From: Bacteroidota bacterium
GTDB lineage: Bacteria; Bacteroidota; Bacteroidia; Chitinophagales; LD1
NCBI GenBank assembly: GCA_947457525.1
Contig: CANGXE010000112.1
Location: 1 to 6,042 of the forward strand
Length of the DNA stretch: 6,042 nucleotides
Direction of reading: 5' to 3'
The position numbers and the translations under genes are program-made. The notes beneath the pieces are model-generated. The model was not told the origin of the DNA and searched no databases. It was given only the letters and a program-made list of their open reading frames with translations. The number at the start of each line of letters is the position of its first letter. Positions within the stretch are counted from its first letter, which is position 1. Below are positions 1-5,698 of the stretch, one piece after another.

Positions 1-605
1 TATGATGATTCTGAATTGTAAATCTGATGGCGAAGAATATTCGAAAGCCGAATCATCAGGTCAGGCAGCGCATCCGATTTTTCTAAAGCCAGGCCGTAAA
101 AATTATTGAGGGTGTTGAATAAAAAATGAGGATGAATTTGTGAGCGCAAAAAATATTCTTTCTGGTTCACCAAGTCCTGTTTCAGTTCAATTTCTTTTTG
201 CAAACTAAGGTAAGCACCACGTGCAATTTTTAAAGCCAGTGTAAAAGCTGCCAGAAAAATATAGAACGGGAGAAAATTTTGCAATCCAATTATTTTGCCT
301 TGCTCATTAGAAATATTATAAAGCCAGGCGGTGCATTGGGTGGCACACAACAACAATACGATAAAACTGAGCAAGGAAAACACATACTGTTTGCGCGGAA
401 CAAAATAACCGTAAGCAAAATAAAGTGTGGCGTAGATATAGGCCACATAAATCACTAAATTACCTACATAGTTGATGAAAATATATTTCCAAGAAAATCC
501 TTTGCCTGCCCAACCTAAACTGAACGAGAAACCAAAAACGAACCAAAAAAACACGTGCAACCACACGCGCTTTTTCAGAATTTTCAGTAATAATTCATTG
601 TTCAT
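1..605 (-). CDS. LytS/YehU-type membrane sensor histidine kinase, N-terminal part (cut by the left window edge)
   Basis: Reading the minus strand from the ATG at 605-603 gives 201 residues without a stop before the window edge. The N-terminal ~130 residues are strongly hydrophobic, with about four membrane segments (roughly 14-32, 41-67, 74-96 and 109-128). A short charged linker (about 135-152, rich in K, E and Q) follows, then the His_kinase box of the LytS family, seen as RSQIHPHFLFNTLNN at residues 154-168. By family knowledge His160, in PHFLFN, is the phosphoacceptor. The dimerisation helix continues to the edge; the HATPase domain would lie outside. Such kinases usually pair with a LytTR-type response regulator, often the next gene, here off the window. 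The start lies 23 nt after the stop of the upstream gene, which suggests one transcript. No clear ribosome binding site is visible. The family is certain; the signal it senses is unknown. Confidence 0.93.
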   Translation of the reverse strand, partial: MNNELLLKILKKRVWLHVFFWFVFGFSFSLGWAGKGFSWKYIFINYVGNLVIYVAYIYATLYFAYGYFVPRKQYVFSLLSFIVLLLCATQCTAWLYNISNEQGKIIGLQNFLPFYIFLAAFTLALKIARGAYLSLQKEIELKQDLVNQKEYFLRSQIHPHFLFNTLNNFYGLALEKSDALPDLMIRLSNILRHQIYNSESS

Positions 606-628
606 TTTATTGGCTTTGAAATTTGAAA

Positions 629-1261
629 CTACATTATTCTGTAGACGAAGTTAAAAGATACATAGGCTTTATAAGTGGGCAAACCAATATTAAAGAATTT
701 GCTGAGCGGATTTTTATCAGCAATTCCTCTGTTCGACATTTCTAGTGCAGTTTCTAAGCCATAGCGTTGTTTCTTGCCAAAGAAACCGCCTAACTTACAG
801 CGTGTTCCAAAATCGAAGGTATGTATAGTATAATTCCAGTCCAAATTTATATCTGCCTTTTCATTTTTCACCGTACCTCGGTTGTTCAACACCTGATAAC
901 CGATGTAAGGAGCAAAGCCTACATAAAAAGAACTTTTCCTGAATGGCATAAACTCTACATTAAAAAGTGCGTTGAACCTCACCTCTGCCGATGTTGCCTT
1001 TTCTACATTATTGCTCGTGAACCATTCTTTTTGCACGATATAAAAATTGTTCATCTGCACAGACGGACCTAATCGTACCCAGTTTTTGCTGTAAGGGTAA
1101 TAATTGGCGTTTAGCTCATAACCTAAGTTGTAAAATTCGGGTATGCAAAAACCGGCTTGTATAGTCACTTTAGGATTTATCTTTTCAAAGGTCTTTATAG
1201 TTTTTACCGGCTTCTGTGCCATCAAAAACACAGGGAAAAATATCAGCAGCAGTTTTTTCAT
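629..1261 (-). CDS. Exported protein, probably a small outer-membrane beta-barrel, function unknown
   Basis: The protein is 210 residues from the ATG at 1261-1259. I chose this start because it begins a clear signal peptide (MKKLLLIFFPVFLMA, probable cleavage before Q16). The longer frame opening at 1330 would overlap the upstream gene and put 23 uncharacteristic residues before the signal. The mature part is rich in alternating hydrophobic/polar stretches with many Tyr, Phe and Asn, for example around YVGFAPYIGYQV, and ends YVSFNFVYRIM. This suggests transmembrane beta-strands and turns like those of porin-type outer membrane proteins of Bacteroidota. There is no recognisable catalytic motif or named family. 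It sits 10 nt after the esterase gene and 23 nt before the kinase gene, so it is likely co-expressed with both. The barrel call is an inference from composition and pattern; a soluble periplasmic beta-rich protein is the alternative. Confidence 0.75.
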   Translation of the reverse strand: MKKLLLIFFPVFLMAQKPVKTIKTFEKINPKVTIQAGFCIPEFYNLGYELNANYYPYSKNWVRLGPSVQMNNFYIVQKEWFTSNNVEKATSAEVRFNALFNVEFMPFRKSSFYVGFAPYIGYQVLNNRGTVKNEKADINLDWNYTIHTFDFGTRCKLGGFFGKKQRYGLETALEMSNRGIADKNPLSKFFNIGLPTYKAYVSFNFVYRIM

Positions 1262-1271
1262 ATTTCTTGTT

Positions 1272-2090
1272 TTAGTTGTTGAACACAAATTGAATTCCAT
1301 CTTTAAATGTGGGGTAAGGGTCGGTGCCATGCTGCTCGGGATACAGCGAAAAGCCGACTTTAAAACTTGGATAGCCTATTGCCTTTATTCGTTGATAAAA
1401 CTCTTGATGCATGGCTGGCGAACTGCCTACATAAGTGCCGCTGCCAATAAAAAGAGAAACCGGCAAATCGGTTACTTGCGAAGCCGCCTCTTTTTCTTTT
1501 TCGAAAACATAATTATCAACTCCCATACCTATGCTACAACTAGCGGCAATACATTTTTTAAAAAGCGGTTGAGCCGCATTATCCAGCAAAGAATAAAGTG
1601 TAAATAAACCGCCAAGCGAGTGACCGAATAATACCCGCTGGGTAGAGTCGCAATTATAGTTGGCTTCTACCTGCGGCAACAACTCTGTTTTCAAAAACAG
1701 GAAAAACTTATCTGCTTCTGCCGGTTCCTGAACCCCTTCGCCCGGGTAAACTAAATCTTTACTTCGCGCATATACGCCATCTCCATTCTTATAGTCTAGC
1801 GAAACCATTATACACTTGGGTATTTTGCCCTCACCGCTCAAATCGCTGAGCACACCTGCCGCCATATCGCTCCACCAAAAACCATCTAACATATAGACTA
1901 CGGGAACCGGAGTGGTTGGAAACTCTGTGTCAGGATAAAACACCGTCATGGTGTAGGTGGTGCCGGTTTGCACTGAAGTAATGTCAAACTTTTCATTAAC
2001 TCCCATCTTGCTTAGCTTGTCCTTTTTGCAGGCTTGAAGACCAAGTAGCAGCATAACCAGCACCGAGACAATAAAGATTTTGTTTTTCAT
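1272..2090 (-). CDS. Lipoprotein esterase of the alpha/beta-hydrolase superfamily (esterase D / COG2819-like)
   Basis: The protein has 272 residues. The N-terminus is a lipoprotein signal: a hydrophobic segment (about 4-17), then the lipobox LQAC with Cys21 as lipidation site, followed by KKDK, so the protein should be anchored in the envelope facing the periplasm or outside. The hydrolase core shows the strand VPVVYMLDG (62-70), a segment resembling the R-x-R-D-x-x-P region of the family (about 109-117), and the nucleophile elbow GHSLGG with Ser158. His254 in EQHGTD near the C-terminus is the likely catalytic His. The acidic member of the triad is not obvious by eye. The putative-esterase family includes siderophore (enterobactin-type) esterases, S-formylglutathione hydrolase and acyl-ester hydrolases; the substrate cannot be read from this sequence. 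It is the first gene of the run with the barrel protein and kinase genes, and a candidate promoter lies just upstream. Confidence 0.9.
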   Translation of the reverse strand: MKNKIFIVSVLVMLLLGLQACKKDKLSKMGVNEKFDITSVQTGTTYTMTVFYPDTEFPTTPVPVVYMLDGFWWSDMAAGVLSDLSGEGKIPKCIMVSLDYKNGDGVYARSKDLVYPGEGVQEPAEADKFFLFLKTELLPQVEANYNCDSTQRVLFGHSLGGLFTLYSLLDNAAQPLFKKCIAASCSIGMGVDNYVFEKEKEAASQVTDLPVSLFIGSGTYVGSSPAMHQEFYQRIKAIGYPSFKVGFSLYPEQHGTDPYPTFKDGIQFVFNN

Positions 2091-2271
2091 ATCATCTTTT
2101 GTTTTGTGCTACAAACATAGTTGGGCAAACAGGCAATAAAGAGTGCGCATGACGAAAACACTTGTAATCGTGACAAAAACTAGTTTGAAAGTGATAAACG
2201 AGCAATAGCAATTAGATTCAGCTTCCATCAACAAGATTTGTCACTTTAAAAAATATTCAGATTTTCGAGCT
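2091..2271. other. Divergent intergenic region with weak overlapping inverted repeats
   Basis: This 181-nt AT-rich spacer separates the divergent esterase gene and the 125-aa gene. Besides the candidate promoter at 2112-2119, it holds GTGACAAA (2170-2177) with its exact complement TTTGTCAC (2237-2244), and AAAGTGA (2188-2194) with its complement TCACTTT (2241-2247). The two pairs share bases 2241-2244, so they could only form alternately. Repeats of this size can arise by chance in a spacer of this length. I see no perfect plus-strand promoter for the gene at 2272 and no strong Shine-Dalgarno sequence before its ATG. Confidence 0.4.
2112..2119 (-). promoter_or_regulatory. Candidate Bacteroidota -7 promoter element (TATGTTTG) for the esterase/barrel/kinase run
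   Basis: On the minus strand, 2119-2112 reads TATGTTTG, an exact match to the TAnnTTTG -7 element of Bacteroidota sigma-ABfr promoters. It would start transcription about 15 nt before the esterase ATG at 2090, leaving room for a purine-rich AAAGATGAT just before the start. The -33 side is weak: the nearest TTG is only 14 nt upstream of the element, shorter than the usual 17-23 nt. This is a motif match only. Confidence 0.4.
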
Positions 2272-2649
2272 ATGAATATTGACGAAAAGTTGCTGAACTC
2301 CATACATGATGACTTAGATATTTGCCGCGATTATTTGCATCAGATTTCGAGTGGTATGATAAAAGGAGAAGTGTCTAAGTATCCGATTTTTGTGGCGATG
2401 CGCGGAGTGGCAGATGTGGATTTGGGGCTGCCGGTGGTGAACCGAAACGACTATGACATGACTTGGAACTTCAACGCCTCGCACCTCGAAGAGTTTGTGA
2501 CAAAAGGCATAGTGGCGAAAGACAAGGCGGCTGATTTTATCAAAGCCTACAAAAACCCCAAAGACTTTATGTGTGTGTTCATTGCCGAAGAAGGGGCGAT
2601 GAGTTTTGCGTTTATGCCCTACGACCGAAATCGCGCTGAACTTAATTAA
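2272..2649 (+). CDS. Conserved-looking hypothetical protein, 125 aa
   Basis: This is a soluble, acidic protein with no signal peptide or membrane segment, so it is probably cytoplasmic. The N-terminal third looks helical (residues 1-33, rich in D, E, L and I). It is followed by an alternating beta-like stretch YPIFVAM (37-43), DLGLPVV (50-56), the segment WNFNASHLEEFVTKGI (65-80), a helix (82-94), and a final strand pair CVFIAEEGAMSFAFMPY (101-117). No catalytic or nucleic-acid-binding motif stands out. It resembles small uncharacterised proteins I associate with Bacteroidota, but I cannot name a family. It is the only plus-strand gene here, diverging from the esterase gene and converging on apaG, whose end it overlaps by 8 nt. 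Coding is supported by the uninterrupted frame, ordinary codon use and absence of a better frame on either strand. Confidence 0.8.
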   Translation: MNIDEKLLNSIHDDLDICRDYLHQISSGMIKGEVSKYPIFVAMRGVADVDLGLPVVNRNDYDMTWNFNASHLEEFVTKGIVAKDKAADFIKAYKNPKDFMCVFIAEEGAMSFAFMPYDRNRAELN

Positions 2650-2650
2650 G
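2641..2650. repeat. 10-bp perfect palindrome carrying the stops of two convergent genes
   Basis: The bases CTTAATTAAG read the same on both strands. The plus-strand stop TAA (2647-2649) and the minus-strand stop TAA of apaG (2644-2642) both lie inside it, so the two genes overlap by 8 nt. There is no T-tract or longer stem, so it does not look like a terminator. The shared stop is seen directly; any function is unproven. Confidence 0.85.
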
Positions 2651-3028
2651 AATTTCGGTGGCCACTAACTGAAACTTGGGTATCTCTACCGTAAATTCCT
2701 CTCCGGTTATTTTGTTGTCGAAAATGTAAATGCCTTCCATCTTGCCGATGGGTGTTTTGAGTTGACAGCCCGACATATATTGATGCGTATCTCCGGCATA
2801 CAACACCGGCTGGCGACCCACCACTCCTTCGCCTTCCACTACATTATAATCGAGGTTCGAATCTGTAATCTCCCAACGCCTCCGCAGCAATTGCACCGTG
2901 AAAGGATTGTGGTTAGAAATCGTGATTTGATACACAAAAACATAGATACCCAGCGCAGGTTTCGACTGACCGGGTTGATACATGGTTTCTACCTTTACTT
3001 CTACGCCTTGTGTGATGAGTGTGGACAT
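2642..3028 (-). CDS. apaG: ApaG (DUF525) domain protein
   Basis: The protein has 128 residues, the normal length for stand-alone ApaG, and the domain fills almost all of it. Diagnostic stretches are YVFVYQITISNHNPFTVQLLRRRW (29-52), the glycine-rich VEGEGVVGRQPVL (64-76) with the family GxGxxG at 66-71, and AGDTHQYMSGCQLKTPIGKMEG (78-99). ApaG proteins have a fibronectin-III-like beta fold. Salmonella mutants (corD) link them to Co2+ resistance and Mg2+ efflux, but the biochemical role is unsettled, and the same domain occurs in eukaryotic F-box and polymerase-associated proteins. The gene starts 6 nt after the gmk stop, so it is almost surely translated from the gmk message. The ATG at 3028 fits the usual N-terminus (ITQGVEVKVE). 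No terminator is visible after it; it ends inside the convergent gene. Confidence 0.96.
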   Translation of the reverse strand: MSTLITQGVEVKVETMYQPGQSKPALGIYVFVYQITISNHNPFTVQLLRRRWEITDSNLDYNVVEGEGVVGRQPVLYAGDTHQYMSGCQLKTPIGKMEGIYIFDNKITGEEFTVEIPKFQLVATEILN

Positions 3029-3034
3029 AATGAA

Positions 3035-3652
3035 TTAGTGAACGTGAACAGTGGCCGATTGAAGAAAAGCAGTGATGTGGTTTTTGACGCGCATAGAGGC
3101 AATATCAAAATCTTTGTTCACCACCGTTTTGTCAAATTTATCCGCATAACTCAATTCCTCTTCCGAGCGTTTGATGCGCGCCTTTAAGCTTTTTTCATTT
3201 TCAGTAGCTCGGTTTTTCAATCGATTAATCAAGCTTTCGGTCGAAGGCGGAGCGATAAATATGGTTAAGCAGTCTTCGCCAAATTGTTTTTTCAAATTCA
3301 GTGCGCCTTTCACATCAATGTCAAACAACACCACTTTGCGGTGGTTCCAAACGCGCTCCACTTCCGTGCGAAGTGTGCCGTAGAATTGACCCGGGTAAAC
3401 CTCTTCGCTTTCTACAAATTCATTAGCCGCTTGTTTGCGTTTAAACTCATCCACCGAAATAAAATAGTAGTGCTCGCCATGCACTTCGCCATCGCGTTTT
3501 TCGCGGGTGGTGCACGACACAGAGAACGACAACTCGGGGTTGTGGCGCAATAATTTTTTAACGATAGATGATTTGCCTGCGCCCGATGGTGCGGTAATCA
3601 CTACCAGTTTGCGAGGAGGAATATGTACGCGGGTGAAAGAATGTCCGGCCAT
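3035..3652 (-). CDS. gmk: Guanylate kinase
   Basis: Gmk phosphorylates GMP to GDP using ATP in the cytoplasm, an essential step of purine nucleotide synthesis and salvage. The 205 residues match the usual length. The P-loop is APSGAGKS at 21-28 (Lys27, Ser28), with Ala in the first position where many homologues have Gly; this is allowed by the Walker A pattern. The GMP-binding region is visible as SCTTREKRDGEVHGEHYYF (46-64, with Arg50 and the GE-x-x-GEHYYF segment) and EFVE (78-81). DIDVKGA (111-117) is the conserved strand after the GMP domain. The lid and adenine-binding parts lie around RLKNR (144-148) and RIKRSEEEL (159-167), ending VVNKDF (177-182). The N-terminus has about 14 residues before the first strand, slightly long but common. 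It follows yicC by 75 nt, with a possible terminator in between, and leads into apaG. Confidence 0.98.
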   Translation of the reverse strand: MAGHSFTRVHIPPRKLVVITAPSGAGKSSIVKKLLRHNPELSFSVSCTTREKRDGEVHGEHYYFISVDEFKRKQAANEFVESEEVYPGQFYGTLRTEVERVWNHRKVVLFDIDVKGALNLKKQFGEDCLTIFIAPPSTESLINRLKNRATENEKSLKARIKRSEEELSYADKFDKTVVNKDFDIASMRVKNHITAFLQSATVHVH

Positions 3653-3686
3653 GATATGTGGTTTAAATTTTGCTAGTGTGAATGGT

Positions 3687-3717
3687 CAAATATGAAAAAA
3701 CGAGGTTGATTATCCAA
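3687..3717 (-). promoter_or_regulatory. gmk: Weak candidate promoter for gmk-apaG, overlapping a terminator hairpin
   Basis: On the minus strand, TTG (3717-3715) is followed after 20 nt by CATATTTG (3694-3687), which has one mismatch to the Bacteroidota TAnnTTTG -7 element. The spacing fits the 17-23 nt norm. A transcript would begin roughly 30 nt before the gmk ATG. The TTG lies in the hairpin of the terminator after yicC. This is a motif match with one mismatch, so confidence is low. Confidence 0.3.
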
Positions 3718-3721
3718 CCCC
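3695..3721 (-). terminator. Probable intrinsic terminator after yicC
   Basis: In minus-strand RNA, GGGGUUG (3721-3715) pairs with CAACCUC (3708-3702), a 7-bp stem with one G-U pair and a 6-nt loop. It is followed by one G and then six U (3700-3695). It begins 6 nt after the yicC stop. The stem is short, so it may be leaky and only reduce read-through into gmk. Confidence 0.6.
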
Positions 3722-3727
3722 ATTTTA

Positions 3728-4606
3728 TTACAAAATGTTGCTGGTTTGTTCTTTTATTTTTTCGAGTTCATCTTTCATGGTCACCACCATTTTTTGCATC
3801 ACGGCATCGTTGGCTTTAGAGCCGATGGTGTTAATCTCGCGGCCTATCTCTTGCGAAATAAAGTTGAGCTTACGGCCTTTGAGTTCGTCTTGCTCTTCGA
3901 GGATGGTAGTAAAATAAGCTACATGTGAGCGCAGACGAGTGAGCTCTTCGGTGATGTCTAATTTCTCGATGTAGTAAATTACTTCTTGTTCAAATCGATT
4001 TTGGTCAATCTTGTCTTTCGCCAAAAACTGCTCCAGATTGTTTTGTAAGCGAGTTCTAATTTCTTCCACTCTCCGTTTGTCTTCGCCTTTGATGGCCGCG
4101 GCCATCTGCTCGATCAAACCAATGCGCAGGCGCAACTCTTTGTCAATAGATTTGCCCTCGTTAGCACGAAACAGTTCGAGTTCTTTTACAGCCTGCGAAA
4201 ACACTTGCTCTATTTTCTTCAATTCATCTTCGCTAGGTTCTTCATGACTTTCGCCAATCACATCGGGCATCTTTAATATAGTCGGCAAAAGGCTTTCGGT
4301 GGTCACACCCACTTCTTGCGCTATGGCTTTAAATTCGTTGAAATAGGAAATAATCAACTCGCGGTTCAGCGAAATCTCGCTGGCGGCTGTGTTATGTTCT
4401 AAAGAAATATAGACATCTATTTTGCCTCTTTGAAGGCTCGTGGTGAGCTTGTTGCGCAGCTCATACTCAAAGGCGCGATACTTAGAAGGCAACTTGACGT
4501 TTACGTCTAATCCTTTTTGGCTGTTGAGTGATTTGATTTCTACGTTTACGGTTTTGTCGTCTACTTGTCCGCTGGCTTTCCCGAAGCCGGTCATTGATTT
4601 TAACAT
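3728..4606 (-). CDS. yicC: YicC/YloC-family endoribonuclease
   Basis: The protein has 292 residues, matching the family. The N-terminal YicC domain opens with MLKSMTGFGKA (MTGFG at 5-9 is the family signature), then VNVEIKSLNSQKGLDVNVKLP (20-40) and LRNKLTTSLQRGKIDVYI (50-67). The middle is charged and helical, probably coiled coil. The C-terminal DUF1732 domain contains QEIGREINTIGSKAND (252-267), the most conserved block of the family. E. coli YicC has been reported as an endoribonuclease acting in small-RNA (RyhB) turnover with PNPase; that role is transferred here by family only. Its position just upstream of gmk is a widespread arrangement in bacteria. It is 51 nt after the transporter gene, so it may share a transcript with it; no convincing own promoter is visible in that gap. 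A probable terminator follows the stop. Confidence 0.96.
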   Translation of the reverse strand: MLKSMTGFGKASGQVDDKTVNVEIKSLNSQKGLDVNVKLPSKYRAFEYELRNKLTTSLQRGKIDVYISLEHNTAASEISLNRELIISYFNEFKAIAQEVGVTTESLLPTILKMPDVIGESHEEPSEDELKKIEQVFSQAVKELELFRANEGKSIDKELRLRIGLIEQMAAAIKGEDKRRVEEIRTRLQNNLEQFLAKDKIDQNRFEQEVIYYIEKLDITEELTRLRSHVAYFTTILEEQDELKGRKLNFISQEIGREINTIGSKANDAVMQKMVVTMKDELEKIKEQTSNIL

Positions 4607-4657
4607 GTGGCGAAAGTAATACTCCGCTCGCGATAGGCAAGAGCGAATAGAAAATAG

Positions 4658-5593
4658 CTACTCTAAAATTAAGTCGTCCGAATCGGGCTCTTCTTTCGGT
4701 TTGTCGTACATTTTCTTGGGACCGGCAAAAGAGACGAGATAAACTCCGCTAAAAATCAGGGCAGCAGCCACGAGTTTATTGCTGTTCAACGCATCTTTAC
4801 CCAAGGCTATGGAAATGAGCGTAGCTAAAATAGGTTGCAGATAAATATATGCACCTACTACTGACGAATGCACTTCGCGCAAAGCGAGCATATTGAGTAA
4901 ATACGCTAAAAACGTAGTACAGATAATAATAAACGCCACGGCCAACCAAGTTTCTGTGCCGAACGTGACCCACTGAATGGCTGAAAATTGGCCATAACCC
5001 AAAGCGAAAACCGGAATTAAACCAAAGAAAAACACCCATTTCACGACTGTAAGTGGATGGTATTTCTGCATCAATGGGCGCACTATCACTAAGTAGATAG
5101 CGTAAGAAGTGGCGTTTACCAAAATGAAAAAATCACCCAAAACGGTTTCACCCGAAAAGCTAAACCCTCTGCCCGCCAAGATGAAAAGCGCTCCGCTAAA
5201 CCCCAGCACCAATCCGATAATTTTTTGCCAAGTTGCTTTTTCGCTGCCGCCCAAAAACGAGATAACAAACACCAAAATGGGGGTCATAATCATAATCAGC
5301 GATGCATTAATAGGCGTAGTGATTTTTAACCCCATAAAAAACATTTCTTGATTGATGACCACCCCAAAAAGACCACAGACCGCCAACAGTAAAAAATCCT
5401 TATTGGCGACTTTTTCTTTAATCCAAAAATGATGAATGAGAAAAAATAACACGGTGGTGACCGACACGCGAATGAGGATAAAACCAAACGGCTCAATAAA
5501 GTCCGGCATCACCATTTTTGACACCGAAAAACCCGCACCGTAGAACAAGTTGACAATAAATAAAAACAAATGCGCACGCAAGACAGGTTTCAT
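4658..5593 (-). CDS. EamA/DMT-superfamily transporter
   Basis: This 311-residue inner-membrane protein has two EamA repeats (about 8-140 and 151-290), each with five helices. The ten hydrophobic segments lie near 8-26, 37-56, 67-86, 96-114, 122-140, 151-171, 184-203, 215-236, 243-264 and 272-290. Typical family stretches are LFYGAGFSVSK (16-26), NASLIMIMTPILV (96-108) at the end of the first repeat, and SSVVGAYIYLQPILATL (243-259), its counterpart in the second. Members export amino acids or other metabolites (RhaT/YdcZ/EamA type); the substrate cannot be inferred here. After the last helix there is a charged, mostly acidic tail of about 20 residues (292-311) that should face the cytoplasm. 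The gene is preceded by the strong terminator of the OmpA-domain gene, so it needs a promoter in 5594-5638, where I see no clear TAnnTTTG. Confidence 0.93.
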   Translation of the reverse strand: MKPVLRAHLFLFIVNLFYGAGFSVSKMVMPDFIEPFGFILIRVSVTTVLFFLIHHFWIKEKVANKDFLLLAVCGLFGVVINQEMFFMGLKITTPINASLIMIMTPILVFVISFLGGSEKATWQKIIGLVLGFSGALFILAGRGFSFSGETVLGDFFILVNATSYAIYLVIVRPLMQKYHPLTVVKWVFFFGLIPVFALGYGQFSAIQWVTFGTETWLAVAFIIICTTFLAYLLNMLALREVHSSVVGAYIYLQPILATLISIALGKDALNSNKLVAAALIFSGVYLVSFAGPKKMYDKPKEEPDSDDLILE

Positions 5594-5638
5594 CGGGGCG
5601 CGAAGATGGGTTATTTTCCTTGCTAGAAAAATCGGAGT

Positions 5639-5676
5639 AAAAAAATCCTCGTAAGTATTAAAAACCTACGAGGATT
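5639..5676 (-). terminator. Strong intrinsic terminator of the OmpA-domain gene
   Basis: On the minus strand AATCCTCGTA (5676-5667) and TACGAGGATT (5653-5644) form a perfect 10-bp stem around a 13-nt loop. A run of seven T (5645-5639) starts within the last stem base pairs. It lies 22 nt after the stop of the upstream gene. The plus strand has no T-tract after the stem, so it acts in one direction only. Confidence 0.9.
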
Positions 5677-5698
5677 AGAATGTACTATTTACCTTGAT

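Noticed and set aside
1262..1330. Longer N-terminus for the barrel protein, starting at 1330
   Set aside because: It would overlap the esterase gene by 59 nt and hide the signal peptide that begins at the ATG at 1261.
821..1607. Plus-strand open frames at 821-1072 and 1143-1607
   Set aside because: They lie antisense to the barrel and esterase genes, have no recognisable domain, and the minus-strand products have clear signal peptides and motifs.
2181..2187. TAGTTTG and the nearby AAGATTTG as plus-strand promoter elements for the 125-aa gene
   Set aside because: The first has one base too few for TAnnTTTG, the second has a mismatch, and neither has a TTG at the right distance.
2762..3695. 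Plus-strand open frames opposite apaG and gmk
   Set aside because: They are antisense to two firmly identified conserved genes and encode no recognisable protein.
4625..4645. Inverted repeat CGCTC/GAGCG between the transporter and yicC
   Set aside because: The stem is only 5 bp with an 11-nt loop and there is no T-tract on either strand, so I do not call a terminator.
4797..5351. Open frames at 4797-5039 (minus) and 5109-5351 (plus) within the transporter gene
   Set aside because: Both are out-of-frame readings of the EamA gene, whose ten-helix protein is continuous and complete.
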